64,000 nucleotides of DNA from contig NZ_CP150235.1 in the NCBI RefSeq assembly GCF_037974355.1, positions 4,712,001 to 4,776,000 of the forward strand. Reading direction: 5' to 3'. The notes under the pieces are model-generated. The model was not told the DNA's origin. It saw nothing but the letters and a program-made list of their open reading frames with translations, and made no database searches. This DNA is from Paenibacillus sp. FSL R5-0517. Lineage in GTDB: Bacteria > Bacillota > Bacilli > Paenibacillales > Paenibacillaceae. The translations under genes were made by a program, and so were the position numbers. Below, in pieces: positions 8,408 to 17,089 of this stretch; within the stretch, counting starts at the first letter, position 1; every line of letters starts with the position of its first letter.

Positions 8408-8962
8408 TCAATCGTTCAGCGCTGTAATGATTTTCTCCGCTACCAGGACGTAACTGCTGTTTGCATTTTCTTTAATATGAAAGCCGACTTGATACTTGCC
8501 GGCACGACTGAAATCGTACGTAAAATCGTAAGTACGGAACCAGAAGTTATCCTTCTGTGTTGTAAGCTCCTGTGACTGGATATCCTTCACCTGACCGCTT
8601 GGATTGGTAATCGTTACTTTCACCGCAGCTACATCTGCTGTCAGACTGTCCACTTGGGAAAATACATTGAATTTCAGCTTCCCTACGTTAACGTTGCCAA
8701 ATACAGTGTCTCCCTTGAAGAGAAAAATATGTACATTCGGTTTGATCACCGTTACTCTCTTGTTACTGCTATCCCATTTGACGACGCCTCCGGCTTCCCT
8801 TACAGGTACATAGGTCGTTCCATCAATGAGATAACCTCCATCAGCTGCTTCCTTGCCGTTAATGAGAACACGAATCTTCTCGTTCACCGAATCTGCAAAC
8901 AATAAAGACCCGCCGAGCAAGGAGAATACCGTGACACAAAGCAATACTCGTTTCCATTTCAT
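8408..8962 (-). CDS. secreted copper-amine-oxidase-N-like stalk domain protein
   Basis: About 184 residues with a signal peptide (MKWKRVLLCVTVFSLLGGSLLFA, likely cut before DSVN). After it comes a copper amine oxidase N-terminal-like domain (VLINGKEAADGGYLIDGTTYVPVREAGGVVKWD), the stalk domain many Paenibacillus exported proteins carry, and then an Ig-like beta-sandwich (SLTADVAAVKVTITNPSG ... YDFTYDFSRAGKYQVGFHIKE). It is probably anchored in or released to the wall; there is no catalytic domain. The start at 8962 is chosen because it begins the signal peptide; the ribosome binding site GGAGGG is rather far (12 bases). Monocistronic. Confidence 0.75.
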   Translation of the reverse strand: MKWKRVLLCVTVFSLLGGSLLFADSVNEKIRVLINGKEAADGGYLIDGTTYVPVREAGGVVKWDSSNKRVTVIKPNVHIFLFKGDTVFGNVNVGKLKFNVFSQVDSLTADVAAVKVTITNPSGQVKDIQSQELTTQKDNFWFRTYDFTYDFSRAGKYQVGFHIKENANSSYVLVAEKIITALND

Positions 8963-9087
8963 CCCGTCAATATTCCCTCCCCTGCTGCTAGCTGTTGTAC
9001 ATTTATACTGTACATTCATCCACAAAGTTGCGCTGTTTTTCATCATTTTTCATTTTTTATCCAGAATTTTTTCCACCCCTTGGAATG

Positions 9088-9124
9088 CACAAATAGAGGC
9101 TCTCCTCATTAAAGGATGCCTCTG
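9088..9124 (-). terminator. possible terminator of the 66-residue protein gene
   Basis: Minus-strand stem AGAGGC/GCCTCT with an inner CCT/AGG pair, followed by ATTTGTG. The U tract is weak. Confidence 0.45.
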
Positions 9125-9161
9125 TTCTATTCATGTTATAACTACGGAATTAGACGAAGGG

Positions 9162-9362
9162 TTATGATGAAGTATGGCGGGTCAGGATACAGGGAACACC
9201 CTTGCCTATAGCCCCTTCGATTCGCATCCGCGCAGCGTAATCCATGCCTCGTGTACATGGTGTTTTACATCTCTCGCATACATCGGAAGTGACCAACTTC
9301 ATGGATACACGGATTTTGTCACTCTTTAATGCGGGAGCTTTCTTTCCCTTTGCTTTTGCCAT
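9162..9362 (-). CDS. small basic Cys-containing protein, unknown function
   Basis: A 66-residue protein starting MAKAKGKKAPALKSDK and containing CERCKTPCTRG (residues about 29-39), a three-Cys cluster that with a later Cys (VPCILTRH) could make a zinc knuckle. It has no signal or membrane segment. The ATG follows GGGGAATCCGGG. The low-complexity basic start plus a Cys cluster suggests a nucleic-acid or ribosome associated protein, but that is speculative. It lies between two minus-strand genes of unrelated type and is followed by a weak terminator. Confidence 0.6.
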   Translation of the reverse strand: MAKAKGKKAPALKSDKIRVSMKLVTSDVCERCKTPCTRGMDYAARMRIEGAIGKGVPCILTRHTSS

Positions 9363-9436
9363 CCCGGATTCCCCATTTCCCCAAGTGCTTACTGATGTAA
9401 TGCATCATATGGGGATCCGCCCGGTTGTGTGTCTAT

Positions 9437-9616
9437 TTAAAATACGTATTTAAATAATAAAAATATGACAAGGAGGATACCCCCGAGAATGAGCCAGTTG
9501 CTGATTTCATACCAAATGCTTTTGCCTCCGGACAGGTATTTCTGTTCATTCTCCTGATGACGCTGACGGTGTGTATCCGTCTCAGAGCCATGGGGTGGTT
9601 TGCTAAAATCCATCAT
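9437..9616 (-). CDS. small membrane protein, 59 residues
   Basis: A short gene. The product starts MMDFSKPPHGSETD, has a polar His/Gln-rich cytoplasmic part (HRQRHQENEQKYLSGG), then one transmembrane segment (ISNWLILGGILLVIFLLF) and ends KYVF. AAAGGGGA precedes the ATG at 9616 by nine bases. The single C-terminal membrane anchor and the charged N-terminus are clear; function is unknown. It is upstream of the 66-residue gene on the same strand, and the two could be cotranscribed. Confidence 0.65.
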   Translation of the reverse strand: MMDFSKPPHGSETDTHRQRHQENEQKYLSGGKSIWYEISNWLILGGILLVIFLLFKYVF

Positions 9617-9725
9617 AAGTACATTCCCCTTTCAGCAGTTTTGTATAATCTTAATACCATTATAACCCATAATTGAGTATGAATTTGATTTTTCTGTATA
9701 AAAGAGCTTTTTCATGCAATTGGTT

Positions 9726-10292
9726 CTATTGGATCGCAGATAATTCTTCTTCTATGACCCATTTGTGGTTTTTTATCAAATCTCCCCCTGTTGTTGGGGT
9801 GTAATCAACCATATATACCGTTGTTTGTTCAGCGGACTCAATTGTGGCCTTGGCACCCTTCATTCCTTTCATGTGATCAGCGCTTAACAGCACCTCAGAA
9901 CCTACCTTATACGATTGATCGGTATGGTCCTGTATTTCCTCATGAATAACCCATTTATGATTCTGCACGGGATCTCCGCCTGTGGTTGGGGTATACGTCA
10001 CTGCATATACCGTAGTCTCATAAGCTCCAACAATCTTTGCTGTTGCCCCCTTCATGCCCGACATGTGATCGGCACTCATCATTGCCTGGCTTCCTACTGG
10101 AAAGGTGGGATTGCTTTTCTCCCGCAATCCTTCCGGTAGCTCTCCAGATTCAGAATGGTGCATCTCACCTGCGGTGGCTGTATGACTGTCATCGTTACTC
10201 TCTATAGTCTGCTGAGTCTCCTTGCCACATCCACCCAAAATCAAACTGCTTACGATCAAGATAGTCGATATGTTCATTAAGTACTTTTTCAT
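9726..10292 (-). CDS. ydhK: YdhK family lipoprotein with two DUF1541 repeats
   Basis: A 188-residue exported lipoprotein. The signal peptide ends in the lipobox LILGGC, with the lipidated Cys22. Two near-identical domains follow: each has VGSQ/EVxLSADHMxGMKGAxA, then an ETTVYxVxYTPTTGGD strand and xNHKWVIxEE (about 63-122 and 126-185). This duplicated DUF1541 layout is that of YdhK. The Met/His pattern SADHMSGMKG is compatible with copper binding, which fits the CsoR-like operator just upstream, but no metal has been shown here. The ATG follows GGAGTGCGGACAC. Function in the family is not established. Confidence 0.88.
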   Translation of the reverse strand: MKKYLMNISTILIVSSLILGGCGKETQQTIESNDDSHTATAGEMHHSESGELPEGLREKSNPTFPVGSQAMMSADHMSGMKGATAKIVGAYETTVYAVTYTPTTGGDPVQNHKWVIHEEIQDHTDQSYKVGSEVLLSADHMKGMKGAKATIESAEQTTVYMVDYTPTTGGDLIKNHKWVIEEELSAIQ

Positions 10293-10329
10293 GTGTCCGC
10301 ACTCCTTTAATTGTATTTATATCCTTTAT

Positions 10330-10348
10330 TATACCCCCCATAGGTATA
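10330..10348 (-). promoter_or_regulatory. CsoR-like (copper) operator upstream of the YdhK gene
   Basis: The minus-strand sequence TATACCTATGGGGGGTATA is an inverted repeat (TATACC...GGTATA) around a G-run and resembles copper-responsive CsoR operators of Bacillota. It is centred about 45 bases upstream of the start codon, in promoter position. Repressor identity is inference; CsoR-family nickel or sulfide sensors use related sites. Confidence 0.6.
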
Positions 10349-10407
10349 TCGCAATCATAATTATTGTTTTTTCCGGATAAGGCGCATCTTACAACGGAGC
10401 AAAATAA

Positions 10408-10437
10408 ATCAAAAAAGCCTCCGATTTCTCGGAGGCT
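10408..10437 (-). terminator. terminator of ohr
   Basis: Minus-strand 9-bp stem AGCCTCCGA/TCGGAGGCT, short loop, then TTTTTTGATTT. Confidence 0.9.
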
Positions 10438-10472
10438 TCTTATCAAGAACAATTCAATTCAGTGATTACACC

Positions 10473-10892
10473 TTACGCCAGTTCCACGTTAACATTCACG
10501 TTCCCTTTGATTCCTTTGGAATATGGGCAGTAGTCATGAGCAAGTTTCACAAATTTCTGTGCTGTCTCCTCATCCAGACCGAGAATTTTAACTTCCAAAT
10601 CGACTTGAAGTTTCACGCCGTTATCCTCAGAGTCCGTCACCAACATCACGGTTGCAGCAACAGTACTTCTTTCAATTTCAACTTTGTGTTTTTTCAATTG
10701 AAACTCCAGTGCGGAGTTAAAACAAGCGCTATACCCTGCTGCAAACAACTGCTCCGGATTGGTAGCTGTCGTCACTTGTCCTCCCAGTTCAGGTGGTGCA
10801 GCAACATCCAACATAAACACGTTATCTGGAGATTGTACGATTCCTTGACGTCCACCTGTATTGATGACTGTTGTTTCATATAATGTTTTCAT
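10473..10892 (-). CDS. ohr: organic hydroperoxide resistance protein (Ohr/OsmC family)
   Basis: A thiol peroxidase that reduces organic hydroperoxides with lipoyl or dithiol donors in the cytoplasm. At 139 residues it has the Ohr length. The two redox cysteines are in YSACFNSAL (Cys57) and HDYCPYSK (about Cys121). The N-terminal GGRQGIVQSPD and NPEQLFAAGYSACF are Ohr signatures that separate it from OsmC. Start MKTLYETTV follows AAGGAG. An OhrR-type tandem operator lies in the upstream region, so peroxide-inducible control by a MarR-family OhrR is expected. No ohrR gene is adjacent, which is unusual. Confidence 0.94.
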   Translation of the reverse strand: MKTLYETTVINTGGRQGIVQSPDNVFMLDVAAPPELGGQVTTATNPEQLFAAGYSACFNSALEFQLKKHKVEIERSTVAATVMLVTDSEDNGVKLQVDLEVKILGLDEETAQKFVKLAHDYCPYSKGIKGNVNVNVELA

Positions 10893-10955
10893 TTGTAAAA
10901 CTCCTTTAGTTGATTGGATTTATGTTGACTAAAATTCGACTTCTCTTTTATCGCT

Positions 10956-10985
10956 AACAATTACATTGTACGCAATTTAATTGCG
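10956..10985. promoter_or_regulatory. OhrR-type tandem operator
   Basis: Two adjacent imperfect palindromes, ACAATTACATTGT (10957-10969) and GCAATTTAATTGC (10972-10984), spaced exactly as the two halves of the known Bacillus ohrA operator. They are positioned about 70 bases upstream of ohr and 125 bases upstream of the divergent chromate transporter, so both promoters could be affected. The match is by eye to the family consensus. Confidence 0.72.
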
Positions 10986-11109
10986 CATGTAAATAGTTGA
11001 TGTAAAAAAATAATACAGTTTAATGCTGAGTTTAAATGAATAGCGATAATGAGGTTTATCATTGTAGTCATCAGATAACCTAAGTTGAACTTAAGGAGGA
11101 ATAACACGT

Positions 11110-12321
11110 TTGGAGAATAATTCATTTCTAACCCCGGACAAGCCCAAACATAAATCCAGGGCTCTCTATGAGGTGCTAGCTGTATCAACCAAACTCGGCC
11201 TGACTTCATTTGGAGGACCGATCGCTCATCTTGGTTACTTTCATGAAGAATATGTTCGCCGTAGAAAATGGATGGATGAACGTAGCTATGCAGATTTAGT
11301 TGCGCTGTGTCAATTTTTGCCCGGACCTGCCAGCAGTCAAGTCGGGATTGGAATTGGCATTATCCGCGGCGGATTGCTGGGGGGACTGATGGCTTGGCTT
11401 GGTTTTACACTTCCATCTGTCATTGCGTTAGTCTTGTTCGCTTTTCTTCTGCAAGGATTTGATATTAGCAGTACTGGCTGGATTCACGGTCTGAAAATTG
11501 TTGCTGTAGCTATTGTCGCTCAGGCGATATGGGGCATGGGGCAAAAACTAACTCCCGACCGCTATAGGGCAACCATCGCTATCTTTACTGCAGTGGCGAC
11601 TGTTGTGTGGCAGACTGCATTCACTCCAATCCTTTTTATTGTGATAGCAGGCGTGATAGGTATGATCCTATTTACTAAAATGACCGAGTTTAAAACAGTA
11701 GACTTGTCTGTCCCTATGAATCGTAACTTGGCAATCGTCTGTTTGGCTACGTTCTTTGGAATTCTGATTTTTCTCCCGTTACTCACTCCCTTTGATCGTT
11801 CGGGGTGGCTGTTATTCTTTGATAGCTTCTACCGTTCAGGATCACTCGTATTTGGCGGAGGGCATGTTGTGCTTCCGTTACTGGAACGTGAATTCGTTCC
11901 TGCAGAGATGATCAATAAGTCCGACTTTCTGGCGGGATATGGAGCAGCACAAGCTGTACCCGGACCATTGTTCACTTTTGCCGGTTATTTAGGAGCGATG
12001 ATGCGTGGGGTTTCAGGAGCTTTGGTTGCAACGATCGCTATCTTTTTGCCAGCTTTCCTTCTGATCGTAGGCGTATTGCCCTTCTGGAGTGCTTTATGTA
12101 AAAGCTCAAAAACCCAAGGAGCATTACGCGGAATTAATGCAGCTGTTGTAGGTATTTTGCTGGCGTCGTTGTACGATCCACTCTGGACAACTGCGATCCT
12201 GACGCCTGTTGATTTTGCACTGGTATGCATGTTGTTTCTAATGCTCGTTTTTTGGAAAGTACCACCCTGGATCGTCGTCGTTGCTGGTGCAGCAGGCGGT
12301 ACAATGATGAACCTTTTCTAA
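11110..12321 (+). CDS. chrA: chromate efflux transporter, two-domain CHR family
   Basis: A membrane protein of 403 residues exporting chromate (or a related oxyanion) by proton-coupled antiport. It has the duplicated CHR architecture. The first domain has LTSFGGPIAHLGYFHEEYVRRRKW and ALCQFLPGPASSQVGIGIG; the second has SGSLVFGGGHVVLPLLEREFV and GYGAAQAVPGPLFTFAGYLGA, each with the FGG and PGP motifs. About ten hydrophobic segments are visible. The start is TTG at 11110 with AGGAGG ten bases upstream; no in-frame ATG or GTG is better placed. It is divergent from ohr and could share the peroxide-responsive region. No chrB-type regulator is nearby. Confidence 0.93.
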   Translation: MENNSFLTPDKPKHKSRALYEVLAVSTKLGLTSFGGPIAHLGYFHEEYVRRRKWMDERSYADLVALCQFLPGPASSQVGIGIGIIRGGLLGGLMAWLGFTLPSVIALVLFAFLLQGFDISSTGWIHGLKIVAVAIVAQAIWGMGQKLTPDRYRATIAIFTAVATVVWQTAFTPILFIVIAGVIGMILFTKMTEFKTVDLSVPMNRNLAIVCLATFFGILIFLPLLTPFDRSGWLLFFDSFYRSGSLVFGGGHVVLPLLEREFVPAEMINKSDFLAGYGAAQAVPGPLFTFAGYLGAMMRGVSGALVATIAIFLPAFLLIVGVLPFWSALCKSSKTQGALRGINAAVVGILLASLYDPLWTTAILTPVDFALVCMLFLMLVFWKVPPWIVVVAGAAGGTMMNLF

Positions 12322-12378
12322 ATAAAAAAGGTACCCCAACACTGCACTTCTTTTTCAAAGCGTCCGTGTTTAGGTACC
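12322..12378 (-). terminator. terminator for the minus-strand trio
   Basis: Stem GGTACC/GGTACC extended by AACAC/GTGTT. The minus-strand side ends in TTTTTTATTT, so it terminates leftward transcription from 12539-14485. It also lies just after the chrA stop but has no T run in that direction. Confidence 0.65.
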
Positions 12379-12538
12379 CTATTACTGCCAGTAAGTTATT
12401 GACCGATCCATGCAGATCATCTGTTTATTTTCTTCAGCATCCCAATTCAAGTTTCTCAAATCCGAGCTGGCCTAGCTTGTCTACACTCTTTCTTCAAATC
12501 AGGCTCCTTGTTGGTCTTCAGATTTCTCCCCAGTTTGA

Positions 12539-13225
12539 TTAGTTACTCCAGATATCCACTTTCATCTGCGCACATTTGAAATATTTGGCCTCAGCCTTGC
12601 TTGTGGTGAGTTTCAACAGACATTGCAGTTCTCCATGTTGGAACAACCCACCACTCAGGTCAGCAGCAACACCTCCATACTGATCATCCGCACCAAGCCA
12701 CACGGAAGGTCTTTCGAACCCCGCCGAGAACTGTAACCCGGTGCAGAGCAGCACGGTCAGGTTCTTTCGATTCTGCGCTTCATCTCCCGCCACACCTTGC
12801 GTAGTGAAGAAAACCATGTTTTGCTTAAAATCCGTGTACGTTCCATCTGCTTTATAGGCTCGGACCATCCCATACTTCTGATTAACGTTATGAAAAAAGG
12901 TGATACCAGCCTTGCTATCCTTCGATTTGATGCCAACCTGAACCGATATTCCAATATTGCCGTTGAATTGTAGCGCTTCCAAAGTGACTGCAATTGCTGT
13001 TACTTTCGAGCTGTCAATCAGATGTTTCATTTTCAACTCTGCCGTCGCTCCTGCTGTGGTCGGGGTTGTAACTGTTATGGTTCCTCTATCGGGCAAAGGC
13101 TCAAACGTAGGGGTGCCCACCACCTCCACCCAATCCGGTAACGTTCCGTATAGAAAATCGGCCACAAGCTGCTTGTGGACCTTTCCAAAGGGCACAATCT
13201 GACCCGCTGCATCTCGTATAATCAT
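12539..13225 (-). CDS. unknown beta-rich protein, jelly-roll-like
   Basis: A 228-residue protein with no signal peptide and no family I can name. After MIIRDAAGQIVPFGKVHKQL it is almost entirely strand-like, with sections such as ITVTTPTTAGATAELKMKHLID and NIGISVQVGIKSKDSKAGITFFHN. It ends HGELQCLLKLTTSKAEAKYFKCAQMKVDIW. The alternation of short strands and the polar C-terminal repeat-like part suggest a concanavalin-type sandwich as in phage tail appendages or carbohydrate-binding modules; this is inference. It starts two bases after the stop of the beta-propeller gene, so the two are cotranscribed and probably act together. Confidence 0.7.
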   Translation of the reverse strand: MIIRDAAGQIVPFGKVHKQLVADFLYGTLPDWVEVVGTPTFEPLPDRGTITVTTPTTAGATAELKMKHLIDSSKVTAIAVTLEALQFNGNIGISVQVGIKSKDSKAGITFFHNVNQKYGMVRAYKADGTYTDFKQNMVFFTTQGVAGDEAQNRKNLTVLLCTGLQFSAGFERPSVWLGADDQYGGVAADLSGGLFQHGELQCLLKLTTSKAEAKYFKCAQMKVDIWSN

Positions 13226-13227
13226 CT

Positions 13228-14226
13228 CTACACCCCCACCGAATAAGCTACACCGATATTATGATCGGTATTGTAATACACGTACACTACCCCGTCCATA
13301 ACGGACACCATCAAGGATTGCATATTGGTCGTTTCCCAATTCAATGCCGGAAAATATATATCTGTAGGTTTGTCTAGCAATTGACGGAAGTCTGCGCTGA
13401 TCTTGGCAATAGCAGGCCGAGCTACTGTCGTAACCCCACCTGAAGCATAAATCGATAGCATACCTAACCACCACATGCTCCCTTTGTACATAAATACACC
13501 TGCATTGGGTCTCGAAATGTTTTCTTCCGCTGATAAAGTCGCATCATTGCCACCCATTAATGGTCTTGGATCAGCTAACCAGCTACGTCCGTCATGAGAA
13601 TGCCAGATACATTTACGGCCAAAGTCACCGCCGCCCATTACCGAAAAACCGATCCATTTGCCACCATTTCTAAAACAGGAAAAATAACCGGTATGACCAT
13701 CACCTGGGAAACCTGGAGGTTTGTCCAATATCAAACCTACTCTTGTCCAGTTAATCATGTCTACAGAGGTTGCAAGTGCCGTCGATTGATTGATCCCAAG
13801 TCCGTTTTGTTGATAATACATAAAGAATAATTGTTCTTCATCGTTCCAGATCACAAATGGCGTTTCCGTCGAATTCCCAACCACAGTATCGAGATATACC
13901 TGTCCGTGTTTGGTCCATGGTCCTGTCGGACTGTTGGAATACGCAAGTCCAATTCCACCGATACGATTATGGTTGGTAGAATACGTAGCATAATAATCTG
14001 CTTTTGCACCAGGGATAAGCCCCTTCACTTTGATCGCCCGAAACCAATAGATCGATTGAAGACCCGCCATTGCAGCGGTATATATAGGATTGTCCATTTT
14101 TTTATCAAATTGAGGCGTGTACATCCGTCTGGATTCTGCATCGCAATAATCATATGGCGCAATAGCCCTGTTGGCCTTCATCGCTGCGCCCAGTGCTGCC
14201 TGAGCAATATTTTCAGTCATGGACAT
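13228..14226 (-). CDS. GH43-like five-bladed beta-propeller protein
   Basis: A 332-residue protein without a signal peptide. The spacing of short strand units (GIGLAYSNSPTGPWTKHGQVY, TPFVIWNDEEQLFFMYYQ, SALATSVDMINWTRVG, KCIWHSHDGRSW and MWWLGMLSIY) is that of glycoside hydrolase family 43/32/62-like propellers: each blade carries an S-x-D/N-G-x-x-W repeat. The catalytic Asp/Glu set cannot be assigned with confidence, so enzyme activity is uncertain. The ATG at 14226 follows GAAGGAG and overlaps the preceding gene by 14 bases. Intracellular propellers of this kind also occur as phage receptor-binding proteins, an alternative here. Confidence 0.72.
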   Translation of the reverse strand: MSMTENIAQAALGAAMKANRAIAPYDYCDAESRRMYTPQFDKKMDNPIYTAAMAGLQSIYWFRAIKVKGLIPGAKADYYATYSTNHNRIGGIGLAYSNSPTGPWTKHGQVYLDTVVGNSTETPFVIWNDEEQLFFMYYQQNGLGINQSTALATSVDMINWTRVGLILDKPPGFPGDGHTGYFSCFRNGGKWIGFSVMGGGDFGRKCIWHSHDGRSWLADPRPLMGGNDATLSAEENISRPNAGVFMYKGSMWWLGMLSIYASGGVTTVARPAIAKISADFRQLLDKPTDIYFPALNWETTNMQSLMVSVMDGVVYVYYNTDHNIGVAYSVGV

Positions 14227-14485
14227 GGGAGCTCAACTCCTTCGTGAACGGGGTATTACCTGTTACCGGTCGCGAATATAAAACATCCGAAGCGTTCATT
14301 AATAGGATTGAAAAATCAACAACATTACCCTCATTCGCAGCTGACTCCCGAGAAATACGAATGATAGAGCGAATTCTAGCACTATATGAATACGCTTTCA
14401 TTTTAGTCATTCCTTTAATGCCTTTACAGTTGTACTCAGCAATTGTGCCTTTCATTGGTACGCCCGGATAATGTTGATCCTTCAT
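14213..14485 (-). CDS. small protein of unknown function, first gene of the trio
   Basis: A 90-residue protein beginning MKDQHYPGVPMKGTIAEYNCKG and continuing with a strand/helix mix (SARIRSIIRISRESAANEGNVVDFSILLMNASDVLYSRPV). I recognise no family. The ATG at 14485 has a near-perfect AGGAGGGATTAAT upstream. Its end overlaps the start of the beta-propeller gene by 14 bases, indicating translational coupling. This is the promoter-proximal gene, so it may be an adaptor or chaperone for the downstream products; that is inference. Confidence 0.7.
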   Translation of the reverse strand: MKDQHYPGVPMKGTIAEYNCKGIKGMTKMKAYSYSARIRSIIRISRESAANEGNVVDFSILLMNASDVLYSRPVTGNTPFTKELSSHVHD

Positions 14486-14625
14486 ATTAATCCCTCCTAT
14501 TGTTTTCTCCCGATAAGTATATTCATGAAGTTACCTTTATGTTAAAGCATTATGCCCATCTTGCAGCCTATTATTCTAAGTCTGGTTTTTCATATAACCA
14601 AACATTTGCTTATGTTAACAAGACG

Positions 14626-14661
14626 AAACAGGCTAACCCATAATAATAGGCTAACCTGTTT
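14626..14661 (-). terminator. possible terminator after the M1 peptidase
   Basis: Interrupted inverted repeat with outer arms AAACAGG/CCTGTTT and inner CTA..CC pairs, then TTTCGTCTT on the minus strand. The U tract is poor. Confidence 0.4.
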
Positions 14662-14688
14662 GAATGAAGAAACTGCAAAATTAACTAC

Positions 14689-16901
14689 TTATTCCTCTGC
14701 AAAAAGTGAAGATAAGGGATTGGCTACTTTTTTATCGGATTGCTCCTTGCCTTGGTTATCCAATACATAGTACTGGTAAAAGTCGCTACTGAATCCAATA
14801 GACTCCTGCATTTTCAGCTTAAAAGCTTCAAATACCGCATTGCTCAGATGATCCTCATTCCAGAAATAATGAAGCATTAATCGATTCTGGTTATAGGGAT
14901 GTTGGATAACATATGCACCAGCGGCGAACGGTTGATTCATTGTATTCTTCCAAGGAAAACCGGTCTGTTTCGTACGATCAATAATGTTGGATTTTAAAGC
15001 CTGCACCAATCCATTTGACTTGGCATTGCCAATGACAATAAGGTTGCTGTTACCGATCTCTTTTTTCAACTTTTGCTTCAGTTCCTTGCGATCCCGTACA
15101 ACCTCGTACCGTATACCGCTCATATCAAGGAATCCAGTCAATTGATCAACCATATCTTCCTGCTGTTTGGCTGCAAGTTTACTTACCTGATCGCTGAGCA
15201 CAATGGTTAATTTCTCGCCTTGAAGAGCTTTGTCCATCAATCGACTCATCACTTCATAAGGCAGATTAGGCATCATCTCCATGACAGCCTGATACTGCAC
15301 TTGTAAGATATCATGCACATATGCGGCGGTCTCTTCTTTGGATAATTGGTATTCAGGCTTTAAGACGAAATCAGGCTGATATAGGGCCATTTGCATTTCG
15401 GTACGTGCTTCCTTACCAAGCACATCTTCAATGGTTTGAAGAAGCCCCTCTATTGTTGCATTTTGATACACGTAGCGTTGGAAATATGTTCTCATCAACT
15501 CGTCAAATTTCTCTTCACCGACGGAACGGTAAAGCTGATAGATCGCTTGTCTTCCCTTCTGATAATACACCAGACCGGCTAACTCCCCGGCTTCATCATT
15601 TGTTGACGCAATCGCCATATCTACGGGCGCAGTATCAAACTGTATGGATCTGAAACCATTTAGCTTATTTCCCTGTTTCTCGGCAAAATACACCATGGAG
15701 AAATCGGCAAAGCCTTCGTCCAGGAAGGATTCGGTCTCTGAGTTATTACCAATCAATGCATGGAACCACTGATGTGCTATCTCATGAACAAATGTTGTAT
15801 CTTCTTCTGGAACCTTACCCGTTTGAATCTGGCCCATCTGAATGAGTCTCGCATACTCCACGGCAACGCCTTGTACATACGTCTCGACAATTCGGAACTC
15901 TGGGTAGGGATACTTGCCATATTTCTCACTATAGAAATCAATGACCTTGAATGCCTGATTAATGTATCGGTCAACGATCTCTTTCTTGGATGGATCATCG
16001 TTGAAATAATAGTATTCCACCGTCAGACCGTTACGGGTAGCGCGCTCCACTTGAAGATTAGGACTGGCAAAGAAAACAAACTCTCTCGTATTCTCGGCTA
16101 CGGCAGACACAATCTTACGCCCATGTTCTGTACTGTTTTGAGTGGAGATCATGCCAGGCATGGCTACCTGATACTCCTCAGGCACATTAAATTGGACTTC
16201 AAAGTCGGACGAGGTGTAATAATCGCTCTCGAATGTTCGACTATACGGTGCCTTATTCCACTGCTGCTTGACCTCATCGTATACAGACATCACCGGGAAC
16301 CAGTGTGCACCATTAATTATATCCTTGTAATAGGATATTCGCTGTGAGCCATAAGGTATATTCAGATGGAATTCCAATTGTAATGTTATCGATTCGCCTG
16401 GTTGAACGGACTTTTTCAACTGTACAGTCAGCGCTTGATTTTCTTATGGAAGTCCAGTGACTGGCTATCTGCTGTTACAGCCTGAATATCAATGCCACCC
16501 AGAAAGTCCTCCGCTGTCTTCTCGGGATGATCTTCACTAATCTGTTCATTGTTCTGTTGGAACATTGAAGCCTGTGTGGACTTGGAAAGGTTCGCATCAG
16601 CATATGTATGCAGGACCAGTTGCTGGAGTGTATCCTTGCTTGTGTTGCGATACGTTACCTTCTCGCTCCCCTGGATCGTCATGTCTTTCTCATTCAGCCG
16701 AGCCTGGATCTGGTATTGAATCGGGGACTGCTTTAGGGAGTCTTTCTGTGTGTTAGGTATATTCGTAGATACAGGTGTCGGGACTGCTTCCGCGGCTGCA
16801 ACCCCGATGGTGGCAAGTGGGCTTGTTGCCAGTATTAAAGCCAGTGTACCCGCGATCCCTACTCTGGCTAACTTTAATGTAACTAGACTTGAATAATTCA
16901 T
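14689..16901 (-). pseudogene. M1 family metallopeptidase, frameshifted
   Basis: A secreted or membrane-anchored zinc aminopeptidase-type protein that would be about 735 residues if intact. The N-terminal piece (16901-16428, start MNYSSLVTLKLARVGIAGTL, signal peptide, ATG after GGAGAGAACTT) reads to SLDFHKKIKR and stops. The rest continues in another frame. Removing one base from an A4 run (plus-strand T4 at 16439-16442) joins SLDFHK to NQALTVQLKKSVQPG and gives a continuous M1 sequence. The downstream part has FVHEIAHQWFH (HExxH) and SFLDEGFADF with the third zinc ligand, and the C-terminal part seen in related proteins. Either a real inactivating frameshift or a homopolymer sequencing error. 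Confidence 0.85.
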
Positions 16902-17046
16902 AAGTTCTCTCCTTCTCCTGATCTATGTTGACCTCAGAACCAAGTATAGAAGAGGAACCTTATGATGAATTTATGTTTTATTTAAGTTTTGTTTAAAAAG
17001 AGGAAGAGAAACTGAAGCACTCGGAAACGTATTCATGTTTGTATGT

Positions 17047-17082
17047 AAAAAAAGAAAAGAAGCCTTACATCATAAGGCTTCT
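17047..17082 (-). terminator. terminator downstream of the displaced tRNA half
   Basis: Minus-strand 10-bp stem AGAAGCCTTA/TAAGGCTTCT followed by TTTCTTTTTTT. It lies just after the tRNA 3' half and probably belonged to the original tRNA transcript. Confidence 0.85.
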
Positions 17083-17089
17083 CGTGTAT

